Shown here piece after piece: positions 17,107 to 26,500 of a DNA stretch of 64,000 nt. The DNA comes from Psychrobacter sp. P2G3 (GTDB lineage Bacteria; Pseudomonadota; Gammaproteobacteria; Pseudomonadales; Moraxellaceae). Positions within the stretch are counted from its first letter, which is position 1, and every line of letters starts with the position of its first letter. A program made the position numbers and the translations under genes. The stretch is from the NCBI RefSeq assembly GCF_001593285.1, contig NZ_CP012529.1, positions 1,426,001-1,490,000 of the forward strand, in the 5' to 3' direction. The notes beneath the pieces were generated by a model, which saw nothing but the letters and a program-made list of their open reading frames with translations, made no database searches and was not told the DNA's origin.

Positions 17107-19578
17107 AGGTTTCGGTAATGGCGTTTTTGCATCGCCGGCTGCTTTGTTATTGGGGTTTTCATTATCAGCACTACTGTTTTCGCTACTATTAATGGCATCG
17201 AGTGTTTTGGTCGCTTTATCGTATTGAATATCACTAGAATAAGGCACGCTATTAAGTTCTTCATCTACTAAACCATCATCTAGGTCAACAACCTTTTTTG
17301 CTAAGGCTTTTGGTGAAGAGATGTGTGTTGTTTGCCCAGAGCTTTTCAGTGAATTTGAATCTATGAGGTTATCGCGCTCGTTGTCTTGAGGCTGATTATC
17401 ATAGTAGATATCTGTCGTCATCTGCTCACCTTGTGCATTAGCAGCTACAGATTTAGGTAATATTTTGACGTCAGATAAACGTCGCACTACATAATTGCTA
17501 GGTAACGGCTTGCCACCTTTTTGTCCAGCAGTATCATCAAATATCATATGTCCTTGACTATCGATACGTGCGTATTTCATTGGCTTATCTCGGGGCCAAA
17601 AAAAGTCAGATGGGTGACTGATGATATGCCCAAAAACCAGTTTTGTTAGTCGGCTCCATTCAAAGAATTGCACCTCTTTTGAGCGCAATGCGACGAAGAG
17701 TGCCAGTGAAAAGCTGACCATTAGGTTGACCATACCGATCAGTGCAACACCAAGAATAGAGATTAAAATAACATCCCAACTGATTTGTGCCGATGACATA
17801 TTGAATAGTCCATGAGCCAAATTGGCAGATGCAAAGGCAATATGGCGAATATCAATGGGTAAGCCAAATAAGAAGCCAATGGTAGCGGTACTACCTAAGA
17901 ATACACCGAATAAAAAATTGCCCATAATAGCGCCCAGATTGGCTTCCACAAAGCCACCCAAACGCTGAAGCCATGTTTCAGGGAGTAAACGCTGGAGCAA
18001 CCAATGCCTGCGAATACGAGCGCCAATCTGATTATAGACAGCCAAGTTATCATAGTAACCAGCAATAAGGCCGGACAGGAATAGATATACGCCGGCAATG
18101 GCAGCGTGGGGTAGTGCTAAAGATCGAAAGGGGTCAAGATCATGAAGTAAATGTCCTGCTTTATCGGTGTCAATCATCGGTACGCCTGTATACTGTAACC
18201 AAGCAAAAGAGATGATTAATGCTACTGGTATAGCTAGCATAATGTTACCCATGATGGCGATAAACTGGGTGCGCAAGATATCCACTACTAGCTCTGATAA
18301 CTTAGTAAGCTGATGAGATTTTTTTCCAGAGCCTTCCGATATGGTCGAAGCAATGGCAGCGGCAGTCATTGCTGGCTGCTTAGTCGCAACCGTACCATGC
18401 ACGATATGAATAAAAACAAAGCCTAAACCATAAATCATACTGTTAATAAATGCTCGCCCCATCGGTGCAAGCGCCAAGTGATAAGCCAATATTTTAGTAG
18501 TGGCCATAAAGGCAATAATGAAGCCACCAATGGACGCTTTTTTGAACATGTTTTGATAGCCAGCTCTATCTGTGCTGATATAGTGCTCACCAACGCGGCT
18601 AGCATTTTCAGTGACTTTGCGTGACAGCAGCTTAGTATTATTATCAATCAAATAGCCAATACTGTAACGACGGTTAGCAGTCGTAATAAGGGTCTGAATC
18701 AGATCAATCACGGCTTTGTCGCGATTGTGACCGCTATCAGCAACCAGTTCGGTCAAAATGCGCATACGCTGTAAGCTTTGATCAAGGCGTAACATCATAT
18801 TGGTCAAGCGAATAGAGATACCAGTCTTATAGATACGTTTACGTACTGTTGCCACGATATCTTCACACTGTTCAAGCATGACAAGTAGGGGTGCAGGATT
18901 GACCGCATGTTCGGGAGTAATATCCGTTAACGTGTCGAGCTCGTGCGCCTGCCGATATTGATTAACGAACAATACTGCTTCTTGGTTTTGTGCGACAAAG
19001 GATGCTGAGTAGTTCAAAATTTGCGGATAAGCTTCCATTAAATCGGGGTGCAGACCGATACCGCTAATACGGTAAGACAAAATAACAATCGCATTTAGAA
19101 TACTGTTTTTGGCCGTAGCTACTAGAGGTAAATGCTCGTCTTTGACTTTGAGAAGATCGACGAGAGCATCCCATTTATCTTTTTCGATATGAGCGAGCCA
19201 GCGTTCATCCTGACGTTTATGAAACAAATAGCCGACCAGCTCAACGACTGAATCATCCTGAGGTAGTAGCGGTAAAAACCGATGACCGATCAAGCGGCGT
19301 AAACTACTAAAAAAACCTTCATCTGACATAATGCCAGTGTCGGTATATAGGGCAATTTGACGGTATTGAATGATTAGCTTTAATACAAAGCTGGCAAGAC
19401 CATCGCTATATTCTGGATGTTGGCGCAAGATGTCGATAAGGGTTTGGATATTTTGATTAGCAAGTGCAGGCTCTTTCTCATTGACTCGCAGCTCATTAAT
19501 CAAGCGCTTAAGTACAGACGGCTCTGGCACGTCACTCAAGGCAGTAATCTGTTGTAAAATACGTTTTATCTCTGACAC
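17080..19578 (-). CDS. Site-specific recombinase (Gcr / SpecificRecomb) family membrane protein
   Basis: 832 residues. The N-terminal half (to about 340) is soluble and helical with the segment SLRRLIGHRFLPLLP; the middle (about 345-650) has six to eight strong membrane helices (e.g. AAIAGVYLFLSGLIAGYYDN, MGNFLFGVFLGSTATIGFLFG); the last 150 residues are polar and low-complexity, ending KPKKPPKLPN. This matches the family named after gonococcal Gcr, annotated as a site-specific recombinase. The sequence shows no catalytic Ser/Tyr recombinase signature, and the membrane topology fits poorly with DNA recombination, so the real function is uncertain. Start is GTG with AAAGGG seven bases upstream. 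Confidence 0.75.
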   Translation of the reverse strand: MSEIKRILQQITALSDVPEPSVLKRLINELRVNEKEPALANQNIQTLIDILRQHPEYSDGLASFVLKLIIQYRQIALYTDTGIMSDEGFFSSLRRLIGHRFLPLLPQDDSVVELVGYLFHKRQDERWLAHIEKDKWDALVDLLKVKDEHLPLVATAKNSILNAIVILSYRISGIGLHPDLMEAYPQILNYSASFVAQNQEAVLFVNQYRQAHELDTLTDITPEHAVNPAPLLVMLEQCEDIVATVRKRIYKTGISIRLTNMMLRLDQSLQRMRILTELVADSGHNRDKAVIDLIQTLITTANRRYSIGYLIDNNTKLLSRKVTENASRVGEHYISTDRAGYQNMFKKASIGGFIIAFMATTKILAYHLALAPMGRAFINSMIYGLGFVFIHIVHGTVATKQPAMTAAAIASTISEGSGKKSHQLTKLSELVVDILRTQFIAIMGNIMLAIPVALIISFAWLQYTGVPMIDTDKAGHLLHDLDPFRSLALPHAAIAGVYLFLSGLIAGYYDNLAVYNQIGARIRRHWLLQRLLPETWLQRLGGFVEANLGAIMGNFLFGVFLGSTATIGFLFGLPIDIRHIAFASANLAHGLFNMSSAQISWDVILISILGVALIGMVNLMVSFSLALFVALRSKEVQFFEWSRLTKLVFGHIISHPSDFFWPRDKPMKYARIDSQGHMIFDDTAGQKGGKPLPSNYVVRRLSDVKILPKSVAANAQGEQMTTDIYYDNQPQDNERDNLIDSNSLKSSGQTTHISSPKALAKKVVDLDDGLVDEELNSVPYSSDIQYDKATKTLDAINSSENSSADNENPNNKAAGDAKTPLPKPKKPPKLPN

Positions 19579-19892
19579 AGCGTACCCTTTATCGTTATTA
19601 TTTTGATAGTCAATATTTTGATATTTATAATGTCATATCATTTATAGCTATGACTATCTATAGAGAAATTAGAGGTTATTAGGTATTTATTAAGCGTTTA
19701 GATGCAAATATTTTTGACAGTCTAAGAGTGAATGCAAGTTATTTGGAGTTATTTTAATCGCAAGCACATTACAATGCTGAATTATTTTGTTAGCAATTAA
19801 TTTTGGCAAAAAAAAGGACAGTAATCATACTGTCCTTTTTTGTTGGTAAGTTTTTATTAATAAATAAATAGCTATTAGTTTTTGAAGACTAA
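19579..19892. other. Intergenic region, no gene
   Basis: 314 bp between the Gcr-family gene start and the first acyl-CoA dehydrogenase stop. It is AT-rich and contains the terminator at 19810-19841; nothing else recognisable. Confidence 0.6.
19810..19841 (-). terminator. Intrinsic terminator of the first acyl-CoA dehydrogenase gene
   Basis: Stem AAAAAGGACAGTA / TACTGTCCTTTTT with a 4-base loop, flanked by A and T runs; reads as a strong terminator about 50 bp after the stop codon of the minus-strand gene. Confidence 0.88.
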
Positions 19893-21677
19893 TTAGCTGG
19901 CAGGTACATTAAAATAATCCAAGTCAAAATTCATCATTGGATCGCTACCAGCTTTGACCATCTGCGCATGAGCATCAATGCGCGGCAAGACGCGACCAAC
20001 AAAGTAATCAGCAAGCTTGGCTTTATTGGTATAAAACTCGCCATCTTTACCGTTAGCTGCTTCAACCATCAGCGCAAACATATATGAGTAGCATAGATAG
20101 CCGACTGCATGCATATAATCAACTGCGCAGCCATTAATCTCATTTTTGCGAGAACCGATGTTAGTCAAGACTGTTTTAGTCAACTCTTCGACAGTATCAG
20201 CGGCATCTAATGTCGCTTGCTTAATACCATGATCAGCTTGCATAGTGTTAACATAGTCACGAATTTCACCTAAGAAATGGGTGATATATTTACCGTCGTT
20301 ACGGGCAACTTTACGGCCTAATAGATCAAGTGCTTGAATACCGTTTGCACCTTCATAAATCTGAGCAATACGCGTGTCACGCACGATTTGCTCCATGCCC
20401 CATTCGCGCACATAGCCATGACCGCCGAAAACTTGCTGGCAATCGATAGTGGCTTCCAGCGCTTTATCAGTTAAGAACGCTTTTGCAATCGGTGTTAGTA
20501 GAGCAACACGTGCAGCAGCTGCTTGAGCTGCTTCAGGATCAGTGCTGAACTTTTCAGTATCTAGTTGTTTGGCGACATACATCGCAAAGCAGCGTGATGC
20601 TTCAGCGTTAGCTTTAGCATTCAATAGCATACGGCGCACATCGGCATGGTGAACGATAGCATCAGCTGGTTTCTCTGGGCTTTGTAGCTGAGTATCACTA
20701 CGACCTTGACCACGTTCAAACGCATAAAGTGCAGCGTTTTGATAAGCAAGCTCAGTACCGCCAAGTCCTTGCAGACCCATCGTTACGCGCTCATAGTTCA
20801 TCATAATGAACATTGAAGATAGGCCAGTATTCTCAGCACCAACCATCCAGCCTTTTGCATCGTCGAAATTCATGACACAAGTCGCTGAGGCTTTGATACC
20901 CATTTTGTGTTCGATAGAGCCAGCTGATAAGGTATTACGTTCGCCTACGCTGCCATCATCATTGACCAAGAATTTCGGTACAACGAATAATGAGATACCT
21001 TTTGAGCCTTCTGGAGCATTTGGCGTTTTAGCTAATACGAGATGAATAATATTGTCGGTTAAGTCGTGCTCACCGCCAGTAATAAAAATTTTGGTACCAG
21101 AGATGTTATAGCTACCATCATCATTTGGTATGGCTTTGGTTTTGATAATACCTAAGTCAGTACCTGCGTGCGGCTCAGTTAAGCACATGGTACCTGACCA
21201 TTCGCCTGAGTACATTTTTTCTAAATACGTTTGCTTTTGCTCTTCTGAACCAGCCGCGTTGAGACACAAGGTTGCGCCAACCGTTAGGTTAGGGTAGAGC
21301 GTAAATGATTGGTTGGTAGTAAAGAGCATCTCTTCGGTGAGCATGGTGACCATTTTTGGAAAACCTTGTCCACCATACTCAGGATTACCGCCAAGTCCGA
21401 CCCAACCTGATTCAGCATATTGCTGATAAGCTTCTTTAAAACCTTTAGGCGTAGTGACGACGCCATCGCCATGATAAGTCGCGCCTTCTTCATCACCGCT
21501 ACGATTGATAGGTAGCAAGACGTTTTTACTTAATTTGGCCATTTCTTCTAAAATCATATCGACTGTTTCCATGTCGACATGAGACAAATTGTCATTATTT
21601 TGCCAAAATTCATGAGCTTTAAAGACATCAGTCAAGATGAAGCGCATGTCAGTCAGAGGGGCATTATAAACAGCCAT
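19893..21677 (-). CDS. Acyl-CoA dehydrogenase (long form with C-terminal extension)
   Basis: 594 residues. FAD enzyme of beta-oxidation that introduces the trans-2 double bond. Domains: N-terminal helical (about 40-160), beta domain (CLTEPHAGTDLG, ISGTKIFITGGEHDL), C-terminal helical domain with QVFGGHGYVREWGMEQIVRD and the catalytic Glu in IYEGANGIQALDLLGRK, then an extra C-terminal module of about 120 residues typical of the 590-600 residue class. AAGGA six bases before the ATG at 21677 supports that start rather than the ATG two codons upstream. A paralogue lies at 24337-26130; electron-transfer flavoprotein genes are not nearby. Chain-length preference is not deducible. Confidence 0.93.
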   Translation of the reverse strand: MAVYNAPLTDMRFILTDVFKAHEFWQNNDNLSHVDMETVDMILEEMAKLSKNVLLPINRSGDEEGATYHGDGVVTTPKGFKEAYQQYAESGWVGLGGNPEYGGQGFPKMVTMLTEEMLFTTNQSFTLYPNLTVGATLCLNAAGSEEQKQTYLEKMYSGEWSGTMCLTEPHAGTDLGIIKTKAIPNDDGSYNISGTKIFITGGEHDLTDNIIHLVLAKTPNAPEGSKGISLFVVPKFLVNDDGSVGERNTLSAGSIEHKMGIKASATCVMNFDDAKGWMVGAENTGLSSMFIMMNYERVTMGLQGLGGTELAYQNAALYAFERGQGRSDTQLQSPEKPADAIVHHADVRRMLLNAKANAEASRCFAMYVAKQLDTEKFSTDPEAAQAAAARVALLTPIAKAFLTDKALEATIDCQQVFGGHGYVREWGMEQIVRDTRIAQIYEGANGIQALDLLGRKVARNDGKYITHFLGEIRDYVNTMQADHGIKQATLDAADTVEELTKTVLTNIGSRKNEINGCAVDYMHAVGYLCYSYMFALMVEAANGKDGEFYTNKAKLADYFVGRVLPRIDAHAQMVKAGSDPMMNFDLDYFNVPAS

Positions 21678-21683
21678 AAACAT

Positions 21684-22087
21684 TCCTTTGGTTTAAAATT
21701 AATAAAATTTAATTCGCATAGTATTTGAAACTATAATTTTACATTGTTAATTATGAAGCTATATACAGTGTTTGCTTATATTTATCATGATGTTCTTAAG
21801 GAGCAACGGTAACTACTGCAACGGTTATTAACAGATTTAGACTTGTGACAATAAGTAAAGTTTAGCAAATTAGTAGATGAGCTTGTGTATCTCTTAGTGA
21901 ATAGTGCGTACACTAAAAGTTCGCATGCACTCTTGCAGCGCGCAAATAACATATTTGAATGTTCAACAGACCTTAATATAAACAAAATAAATCGGCAACA
22001 TACTGAAGTACGCTGCCGATAATAAGCCATTTAAATCACTATACTAACGTCCAAATGCAGTTTTTGATTATATATCTAACTGCATAT
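21684..22087. other. Intergenic region upstream of the first acyl-CoA dehydrogenase
   Basis: Contains the promoter region of that gene, the palindromic AGTGCGTACACT at about 21904-21915, which might be an operator, and the hairpin terminator at 21991-22020. I see no coding frame with gene-like composition here. Confidence 0.4.
21991..22020 (-). terminator. Hairpin terminator downstream of the esterase gene
   Basis: Seven-base ATCGGCA / TGCCGAT arms with an internal partially paired stretch. It is a diverged copy of the terminator at 24225-24259 and sits in the same position relative to the acyl-CoA dehydrogenase relic at 22088-22156. Confidence 0.65.
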
Positions 22088-22156
22088 CTAACTGCTTAAT
22101 TCAAAAGAAAATGTATAAACGTTTATGCTCATGTATCGCTTAATACCACTACTGAT
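22088..22156 (-). pseudogene. 3'-end relic of a third acyl-CoA dehydrogenase gene
   Basis: Read on the minus strand, 22156-22103 translates ISSGIKRYMSINVYTFSF, aligning without gaps to the C-terminus ISTGVEPYMSMDVDQFAF of the dehydrogenase at 24337-26130. DNA identity is high through this stretch and resumes at the hairpin terminator further downstream. An in-frame TAA directly precedes the relic and the original stop has decayed, with TAG at 22088-22090. No upstream part of the gene remains: the esterase gene ends at 22214. Confidence 0.7.
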
Positions 22157-22213
22157 TTAGCTTTGAGGTGCAAACAGTGCAGCTTAAAATCTTTATATAA
22201 ATCAAGTTGAAAA

Positions 22214-23464
22214 TTAGTGATTTAAGAAAAACCGCAGCATCTCCTTTGAAGCATCTGGACCCTTGGGATCAGTGTAAGACCCTGCGCTACTGCCGCCTGC
22301 CCAGCTATGCCCAGCCCCGTGAATCTTCCAATATTCTAACTGACTAACCCCTTTACTATCACGAATCTCTAGTTGAGTACTGCGACAATTTTGCTCAGAG
22401 CATTGCTTATGCTGGTGGGTCGTTAAACCAGTTTCTTGCGCTTGTAAGTGCTGCTCTGCCTGCTCAAAGATCTGCCCGCCATTACGGATACTCACCGTAT
22501 GATCCTGATCACCATGAAACACAATCGTCGGGACAAACTTACTACTCCCTGTACGTTTTGGAGTAGCTGCGCCACCCTGACGCATTGTCATTAATGCAGA
22601 CGGCAGATCGGTGGCACTGCGATAAGCTAACCCTGAATGCACGCCAATCGCTGCATATAGTTCTGGATAAGCCTCTGCCATAATCACTGCCATAGCAGCG
22701 CCTGCGGATAGCCCTGCAATGTATACACGTGATGAGTCCACTGCGTAATCTTTAATAATAGATTGAGTCAATGCCGCAAGCCATGCAGGCTCACCTTGAC
22801 CTTGCCGTTGATCAGTAGGTTTAAACCAGTTCCAACAGCGATTTTGATTAGCAGAAGCTGGCTGAGAAGGATAGACGATCAGGCAACGGTGTTCTTCTGC
22901 CAACTCATTCATACGTGTACCCGCTGCAAAATCTTCCGGTGATTGAGTACAACCATGCAGCATGACTATTAGAGGTAAATGTAAACCTTCTTCCACTGCT
23001 TTTGTGTAGTTTGAGGGAATATATAACCGGTAGTCATGATTTCCTTGAGATGACTTAAGGGTGCCTTTAAGAAATTGCGCATTGTCAGGAATAGTCGGCT
23101 CATTATGCGTATTGAACCCAGTACGCAGGGTACTCACATTCATAACCGTTGGTAAGTCCAGCTTAAAATTCTTCATTTTATCTGTAAGATCTTGCAAGTG
23201 ATTAGGCAGTTTACTGGACAGCTTATCAGTGCTTGTAGGCTTGTCCGTCGGGGTCGGGGTCAAACGATCTTGTAGCGTTGGCACATCAGATGCTATATCA
23301 GGCGTCACATCCTTGATAGTCTTCTCATCAGTATGGCTGGCTGGTGCTGCGCCGCTCAAGTTCTTTTGAATTAAGTTAGTGGCCTCTTGTAGCTGGCCTG
23401 ATTTCATCAGTTTCATCGCTTCTTCAAGATGCGGTGGTATCATGCTAAATTTTGAAAAACTCAT
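22214..23464 (-). CDS. PHB-depolymerase-family esterase
   Basis: 416 residues. An alpha/beta-hydrolase of the polyhydroxybutyrate depolymerase (esterase PHB) family. The first 35 residues (EEAMKLMKSGQLQEATNLIQ) resemble the leader segment of intracellular members; residues about 45-120 are polar and low-complexity; the catalytic domain starts at about 135. Visible: oxyanion segment MLHGCTQSP, nucleophile GLSAGAA, Asp in FHGDQDHTV, His in GAGHSWAGG. There is no signal peptide. The natural substrate (short-chain polyhydroxyalkanoate or other ester) is not certain. It follows the RHH regulator by 56 bp, probably in one transcript. Confidence 0.87.
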   Translation of the reverse strand: MSFSKFSMIPPHLEEAMKLMKSGQLQEATNLIQKNLSGAAPASHTDEKTIKDVTPDIASDVPTLQDRLTPTPTDKPTSTDKLSSKLPNHLQDLTDKMKNFKLDLPTVMNVSTLRTGFNTHNEPTIPDNAQFLKGTLKSSQGNHDYRLYIPSNYTKAVEEGLHLPLIVMLHGCTQSPEDFAAGTRMNELAEEHRCLIVYPSQPASANQNRCWNWFKPTDQRQGQGEPAWLAALTQSIIKDYAVDSSRVYIAGLSAGAAMAVIMAEAYPELYAAIGVHSGLAYRSATDLPSALMTMRQGGAATPKRTGSSKFVPTIVFHGDQDHTVSIRNGGQIFEQAEQHLQAQETGLTTHQHKQCSEQNCRSTQLEIRDSKGVSQLEYWKIHGAGHSWAGGSSAGSYTDPKGPDASKEMLRFFLNH

Positions 23465-23520
23465 TTGTTATTTCCCGTTACATTCATACAAATTTTAAGA
23501 GTGGTCGTAAAAGAAAATGC

Positions 23521-23943
23521 TTAAATCATTTTGTTAACCAATACGGCTTTTATCTCTGGGCTTGCCTGCAGCACACCTAATACCGTAATACTTTCAATAG
23601 TAGCTTCCACCAGTTCTGGGGTTACGTCTGCCGCGATGGTCGCCAGACCCAATACTTGAATATGTAATTTTTCATTACGCTCTTGAACGTCTTCAAGATC
23701 GGCGCGGGTGTAATGACGTAGGCCTAACTCTAAGGTTTTACGAGCAACGGTTTGACGCACCACGTCAGCATGCGTGGTTAGCTGATTGCGTATCGCAGTG
23801 CGAATAAAGTCAGTGCGATTAGAATAGAAACCTTCCTGCACCATTAAGTCGACTTGTCCAAGATCAACGTAGCCTAAATTAATAGTGACCTTTTCTGTAT
23901 CACCTGCTCTAGTACGAATAGGCGTTATATTGTTGCTTGCCAT
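23521..23943 (-). CDS. Ribbon-helix-helix (CopG-type) transcriptional regulator
   Basis: 140 residues. An N-terminal RHH domain (about residues 17-60: KVTINLGYVDLGQVDLMV... then SNRTDFIRTAIRNQL) is followed by a helical C-terminal region of unknown function. The ATG at 23943 has AAGGA at proper spacing; the open frame continues 20 codons further upstream across the promoter and was not used. Directly upstream is an inverted repeat at 23983-24013 overlapping a TATAAT box, a likely operator for autoregulation. The esterase gene follows closely and is probably its co-regulated partner. Confidence 0.85.
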   Translation of the reverse strand: MASNNITPIRTRAGDTEKVTINLGYVDLGQVDLMVQEGFYSNRTDFIRTAIRNQLTTHADVVRQTVARKTLELGLRHYTRADLEDVQERNEKLHIQVLGLATIAADVTPELVEATIESITVLGVLQASPEIKAVLVNKMI

Positions 23944-23982
23944 CGTGTCTTCCTTTGAGTAAAAACTGCTTGATGTGGTAAT

Positions 23983-24013
23983 TATACTCCATATAGAATC
24001 CAATTGGAGTATA
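23983..24013 (-). promoter_or_regulatory. Inverted-repeat operator at the RHH-regulator promoter
   Basis: Perfect 9-base arms TATACTCCA (23983-23991) and TGGAGTATA (24005-24013) separated by 13 bp. Read on the minus strand, the promoter-proximal arm merges with TATAAT (GGAGTATAAT), a good -10 box about 40 bp before the start codon. RHH proteins commonly bind such repeats to repress their own operon; binding itself is inferred. Confidence 0.6.
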
Positions 24014-24336
24014 AAATTAATATTTTAATAAAAATTAACAAGCGAAGTTCTTAAAGTACTTTTAAATCTATACTCATACCATCCCTAAAAATTTAAAGAT
24101 TAAAGCAACGCGGAAGACTTATACAAGTAACATATCTGATCTAAATTTCAAATTAGTATGAGCTATCGTAGGCTATGGCACTTAAACTACTTATCAAACT
24201 GCACACTATCAATAAGCCAATACCAAAAAATCGGCAACATATCTAAGTATGTTGCCGATCCTTATACCGCTTCTAAATTCTTCATCGATCAAAATTTGTA
24301 GCATCTAACCATAATAGAGTTTATCTAGGCTTGATT
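24004..24336. other. Intergenic region between RHH regulator and second acyl-CoA dehydrogenase
   Basis: Contains the regulator's promoter at its right-hand start and the terminator of the dehydrogenase (24225-24259). No gene seen. Confidence 0.6.
24225..24259 (-). terminator. Intrinsic terminator of the second acyl-CoA dehydrogenase gene
   Basis: Perfect 12-bp stem ATCGGCAACATA / TATGTTGCCGAT with a 6-base loop, followed on the minus strand by six T. A diverged duplicate is found at 21991-22020. Confidence 0.88.
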
Positions 24337-26130
24337 CTAAAAAGCAAATTGATCAACGTCCATGCTCATGTACGGCTCAACACCAGTACTGATACGTTGT
24401 ACATGCGTAGTAGTGCGCGGTAACAACTTAGCAAAATAGAACTGTGCTGTTTTAACCTTGGCGTCATAGAAGGCATGTTCACTGTTGCCGTTTGTAATCT
24501 CAGTTTGAGCAACCAATGCCATACGTGCCCATAAATAGGCAAGGGTAACATAGCCACTGAAATACATGTAATCAACGGCAGCACCGCCAACGGCATCTGG
24601 GTTTTCAGTTGCTTGCATGCCAATACGTGCCGTCAAATCGCCCCATTCTTTTAAATGCTTGGCAAGTGGACGGATGAACTGGCCCATCTCATCGTTGTCT
24701 TTATTATCTTCGCAGAAATTTTGAATGATATTGACAAAGTTTGCAAGCAATTTGCCTTGTGAGCCTAAGACTTTACGACCAAGTAGATCAAGTGCTTGAA
24801 TCTCAGTAGTACCTTCGTACAAGCAGGCGATACGCGTATCACGGACGTTTTGCTCCATGCCCCATTCGCTAATGAAGCCATGACCACCATAGACTTGCAC
24901 GCCATGATTAGCAGCTTCTAGACCAGTTTCGGTTAAGAACGCTTTTGCAATTGGCGTCAGTAATGACAGCATTTGATCCGCAAATTTAAGATCGTCGCCT
25001 TCGCCTTTTGCGACAGTATCTGCAAAATGAGAGAGATAATATACTAGTGCGCGGCCACCTTCAGCGAAGGCTTTTTCAGTCAATAGCATATTACGGACAG
25101 CTGGATGCACGATGATAGGATCAGCGACTTTATCTGGCGCTTTAGCACCTGATAGTGAACGCATTGCTAGACGATCTTTGGCATAAGTAAGCGAGCCTTG
25201 GAACGCATACTCTGCAGCAGTTAGACCCTGAACAGCAGTGCCGATACGTGCCACGTTCATAAAAGTAAACATGCACTGTAGGCCACGGTTTTCTGGGCCA
25301 ATCAAATAACCGATTGCACCATCAAAGTTCATGACACAAGTCGCTGAGGCTTTAATACCCATTTTGTGCTCGATAGAGCCGCAGACAACGTTATTGTTTT
25401 CGCCTAAGCTATTGTCTTCATTAACCATTATCTTTGGTACGATAAATAATGAAATGCCTTTGGTACCAGCAGGTGCACCTGGCAAACGCGCTAAGCAGAT
25501 ATGAATAATGTTCTCAGCCAAGTCATGCTCGCCAGCTGAAATAAAAATCTTTTGACCAGTAATGCTATAGCTGCCATCGTCATTCGGCTGAGCTTTGGTA
25601 CGGATAATACCCAAGTCAGAGCCCGCATGTGCTTCAGTAAGACACATAGTACCTGACCATTCGCCAGTGACCATTTTTTCTAAATAAGTTTCTTTTTGGC
25701 TGTCAGTACCATGGTGCTCGATGGTTTGGATAGCGCCATGTGACAAGCCAGGATACATAGAGAATGACCAGTTAGCCGTACCAACCATCTCATTGATGAC
25801 CGTAGATAATGAAAATGGCATGTTTTGACCACCAAAATCTTCTTCAGCAGAGAGTGCAGGGAAGCCAAGCTCACAATACTGCTTATAAGCTTCTTTAAAG
25901 CCTTTAGGCGTTGTAACCTTGCCATTATCAAACTGGCAGCCCTCAGCATCGCCACTTTGATTTAGCGGTGACAATTCATTTTCAGCAAAACTTGCAGCCA
26001 TCTCAAACAGGCTGTCCATTAGTTCACGGTCAGCTTCTTGAAATTTTGGTAAGCGTTTATAGTGGCTTTCGCTATCAAGTAACTCATGCATGACGAATTG
26101 AATATCACGTAAAGGGGCTTTGTACTGCAT
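24337..26130 (-). CDS. Acyl-CoA dehydrogenase (long form), second paralogue
   Basis: 597 residues. Same architecture as the protein at 19893-21677: CLTEAHAGSDLG, ITGQKIFISAGEHDL, GGHGFISEWGMEQNVRDTRIACLYEG with the catalytic Glu, IQALDLLGRKVLG, and the additional C-terminal module ending VEPYMSMDVDQFAF. Oxidises acyl-CoA thioesters in beta-oxidation using FAD and ETF. AGGAAGTT before the ATG is a good ribosome site. The two paralogues plus the relic at 22088-22156 point to a former tandem array of at least three dehydrogenases. Confidence 0.93.
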   Translation of the reverse strand: MQYKAPLRDIQFVMHELLDSESHYKRLPKFQEADRELMDSLFEMAASFAENELSPLNQSGDAEGCQFDNGKVTTPKGFKEAYKQYCELGFPALSAEEDFGGQNMPFSLSTVINEMVGTANWSFSMYPGLSHGAIQTIEHHGTDSQKETYLEKMVTGEWSGTMCLTEAHAGSDLGIIRTKAQPNDDGSYSITGQKIFISAGEHDLAENIIHICLARLPGAPAGTKGISLFIVPKIMVNEDNSLGENNNVVCGSIEHKMGIKASATCVMNFDGAIGYLIGPENRGLQCMFTFMNVARIGTAVQGLTAAEYAFQGSLTYAKDRLAMRSLSGAKAPDKVADPIIVHPAVRNMLLTEKAFAEGGRALVYYLSHFADTVAKGEGDDLKFADQMLSLLTPIAKAFLTETGLEAANHGVQVYGGHGFISEWGMEQNVRDTRIACLYEGTTEIQALDLLGRKVLGSQGKLLANFVNIIQNFCEDNKDNDEMGQFIRPLAKHLKEWGDLTARIGMQATENPDAVGGAAVDYMYFSGYVTLAYLWARMALVAQTEITNGNSEHAFYDAKVKTAQFYFAKLLPRTTTHVQRISTGVEPYMSMDVDQFAF

Positions 26131-26500
26131 AACTTCCTGTCCTTTTTTTGGGTATGACCGACAGCGAATGAACGACTCTATTTATTGATATCTTAGCTGT
26201 TAGTATGTTACTGGTATCAGACTTGCCTACACTAATGACTAGAAGCAACGACACCGGTCATATAAAATAACGTTGAAAAATGATAAAAGAATTATGACTG
26301 TATTAGTAAATTCACCACAAAAGATAGGCGTTCACTGGGAATTATACAAGTTTGGTTGTAATACTGATAAGTCATCAACCCATCTTGCATCCTTTATATA
26401 ATCAACGTTAGCGAACAAAAAATAGTACTAAAACAGGGCTAACTACGGTGCGAAGAAAAGCTATATAAGCCAATCTATATAGTAGTAACGATTGTTTAAA
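26131..26500. other. Intergenic region, no gene
   Basis: 370 bp between the second acyl-CoA dehydrogenase start and the GGDEF-EAL gene stop. AT-rich; no repeat, RNA or terminator that I can recognise. Confidence 0.5.

Noticed and set aside
21785..22030. 81-codon minus-strand frame between dehydrogenase and esterase
   Set aside because: Composition is not protein-like, there is no ribosome site, and the segment holds promoter sequence and the duplicated terminator.
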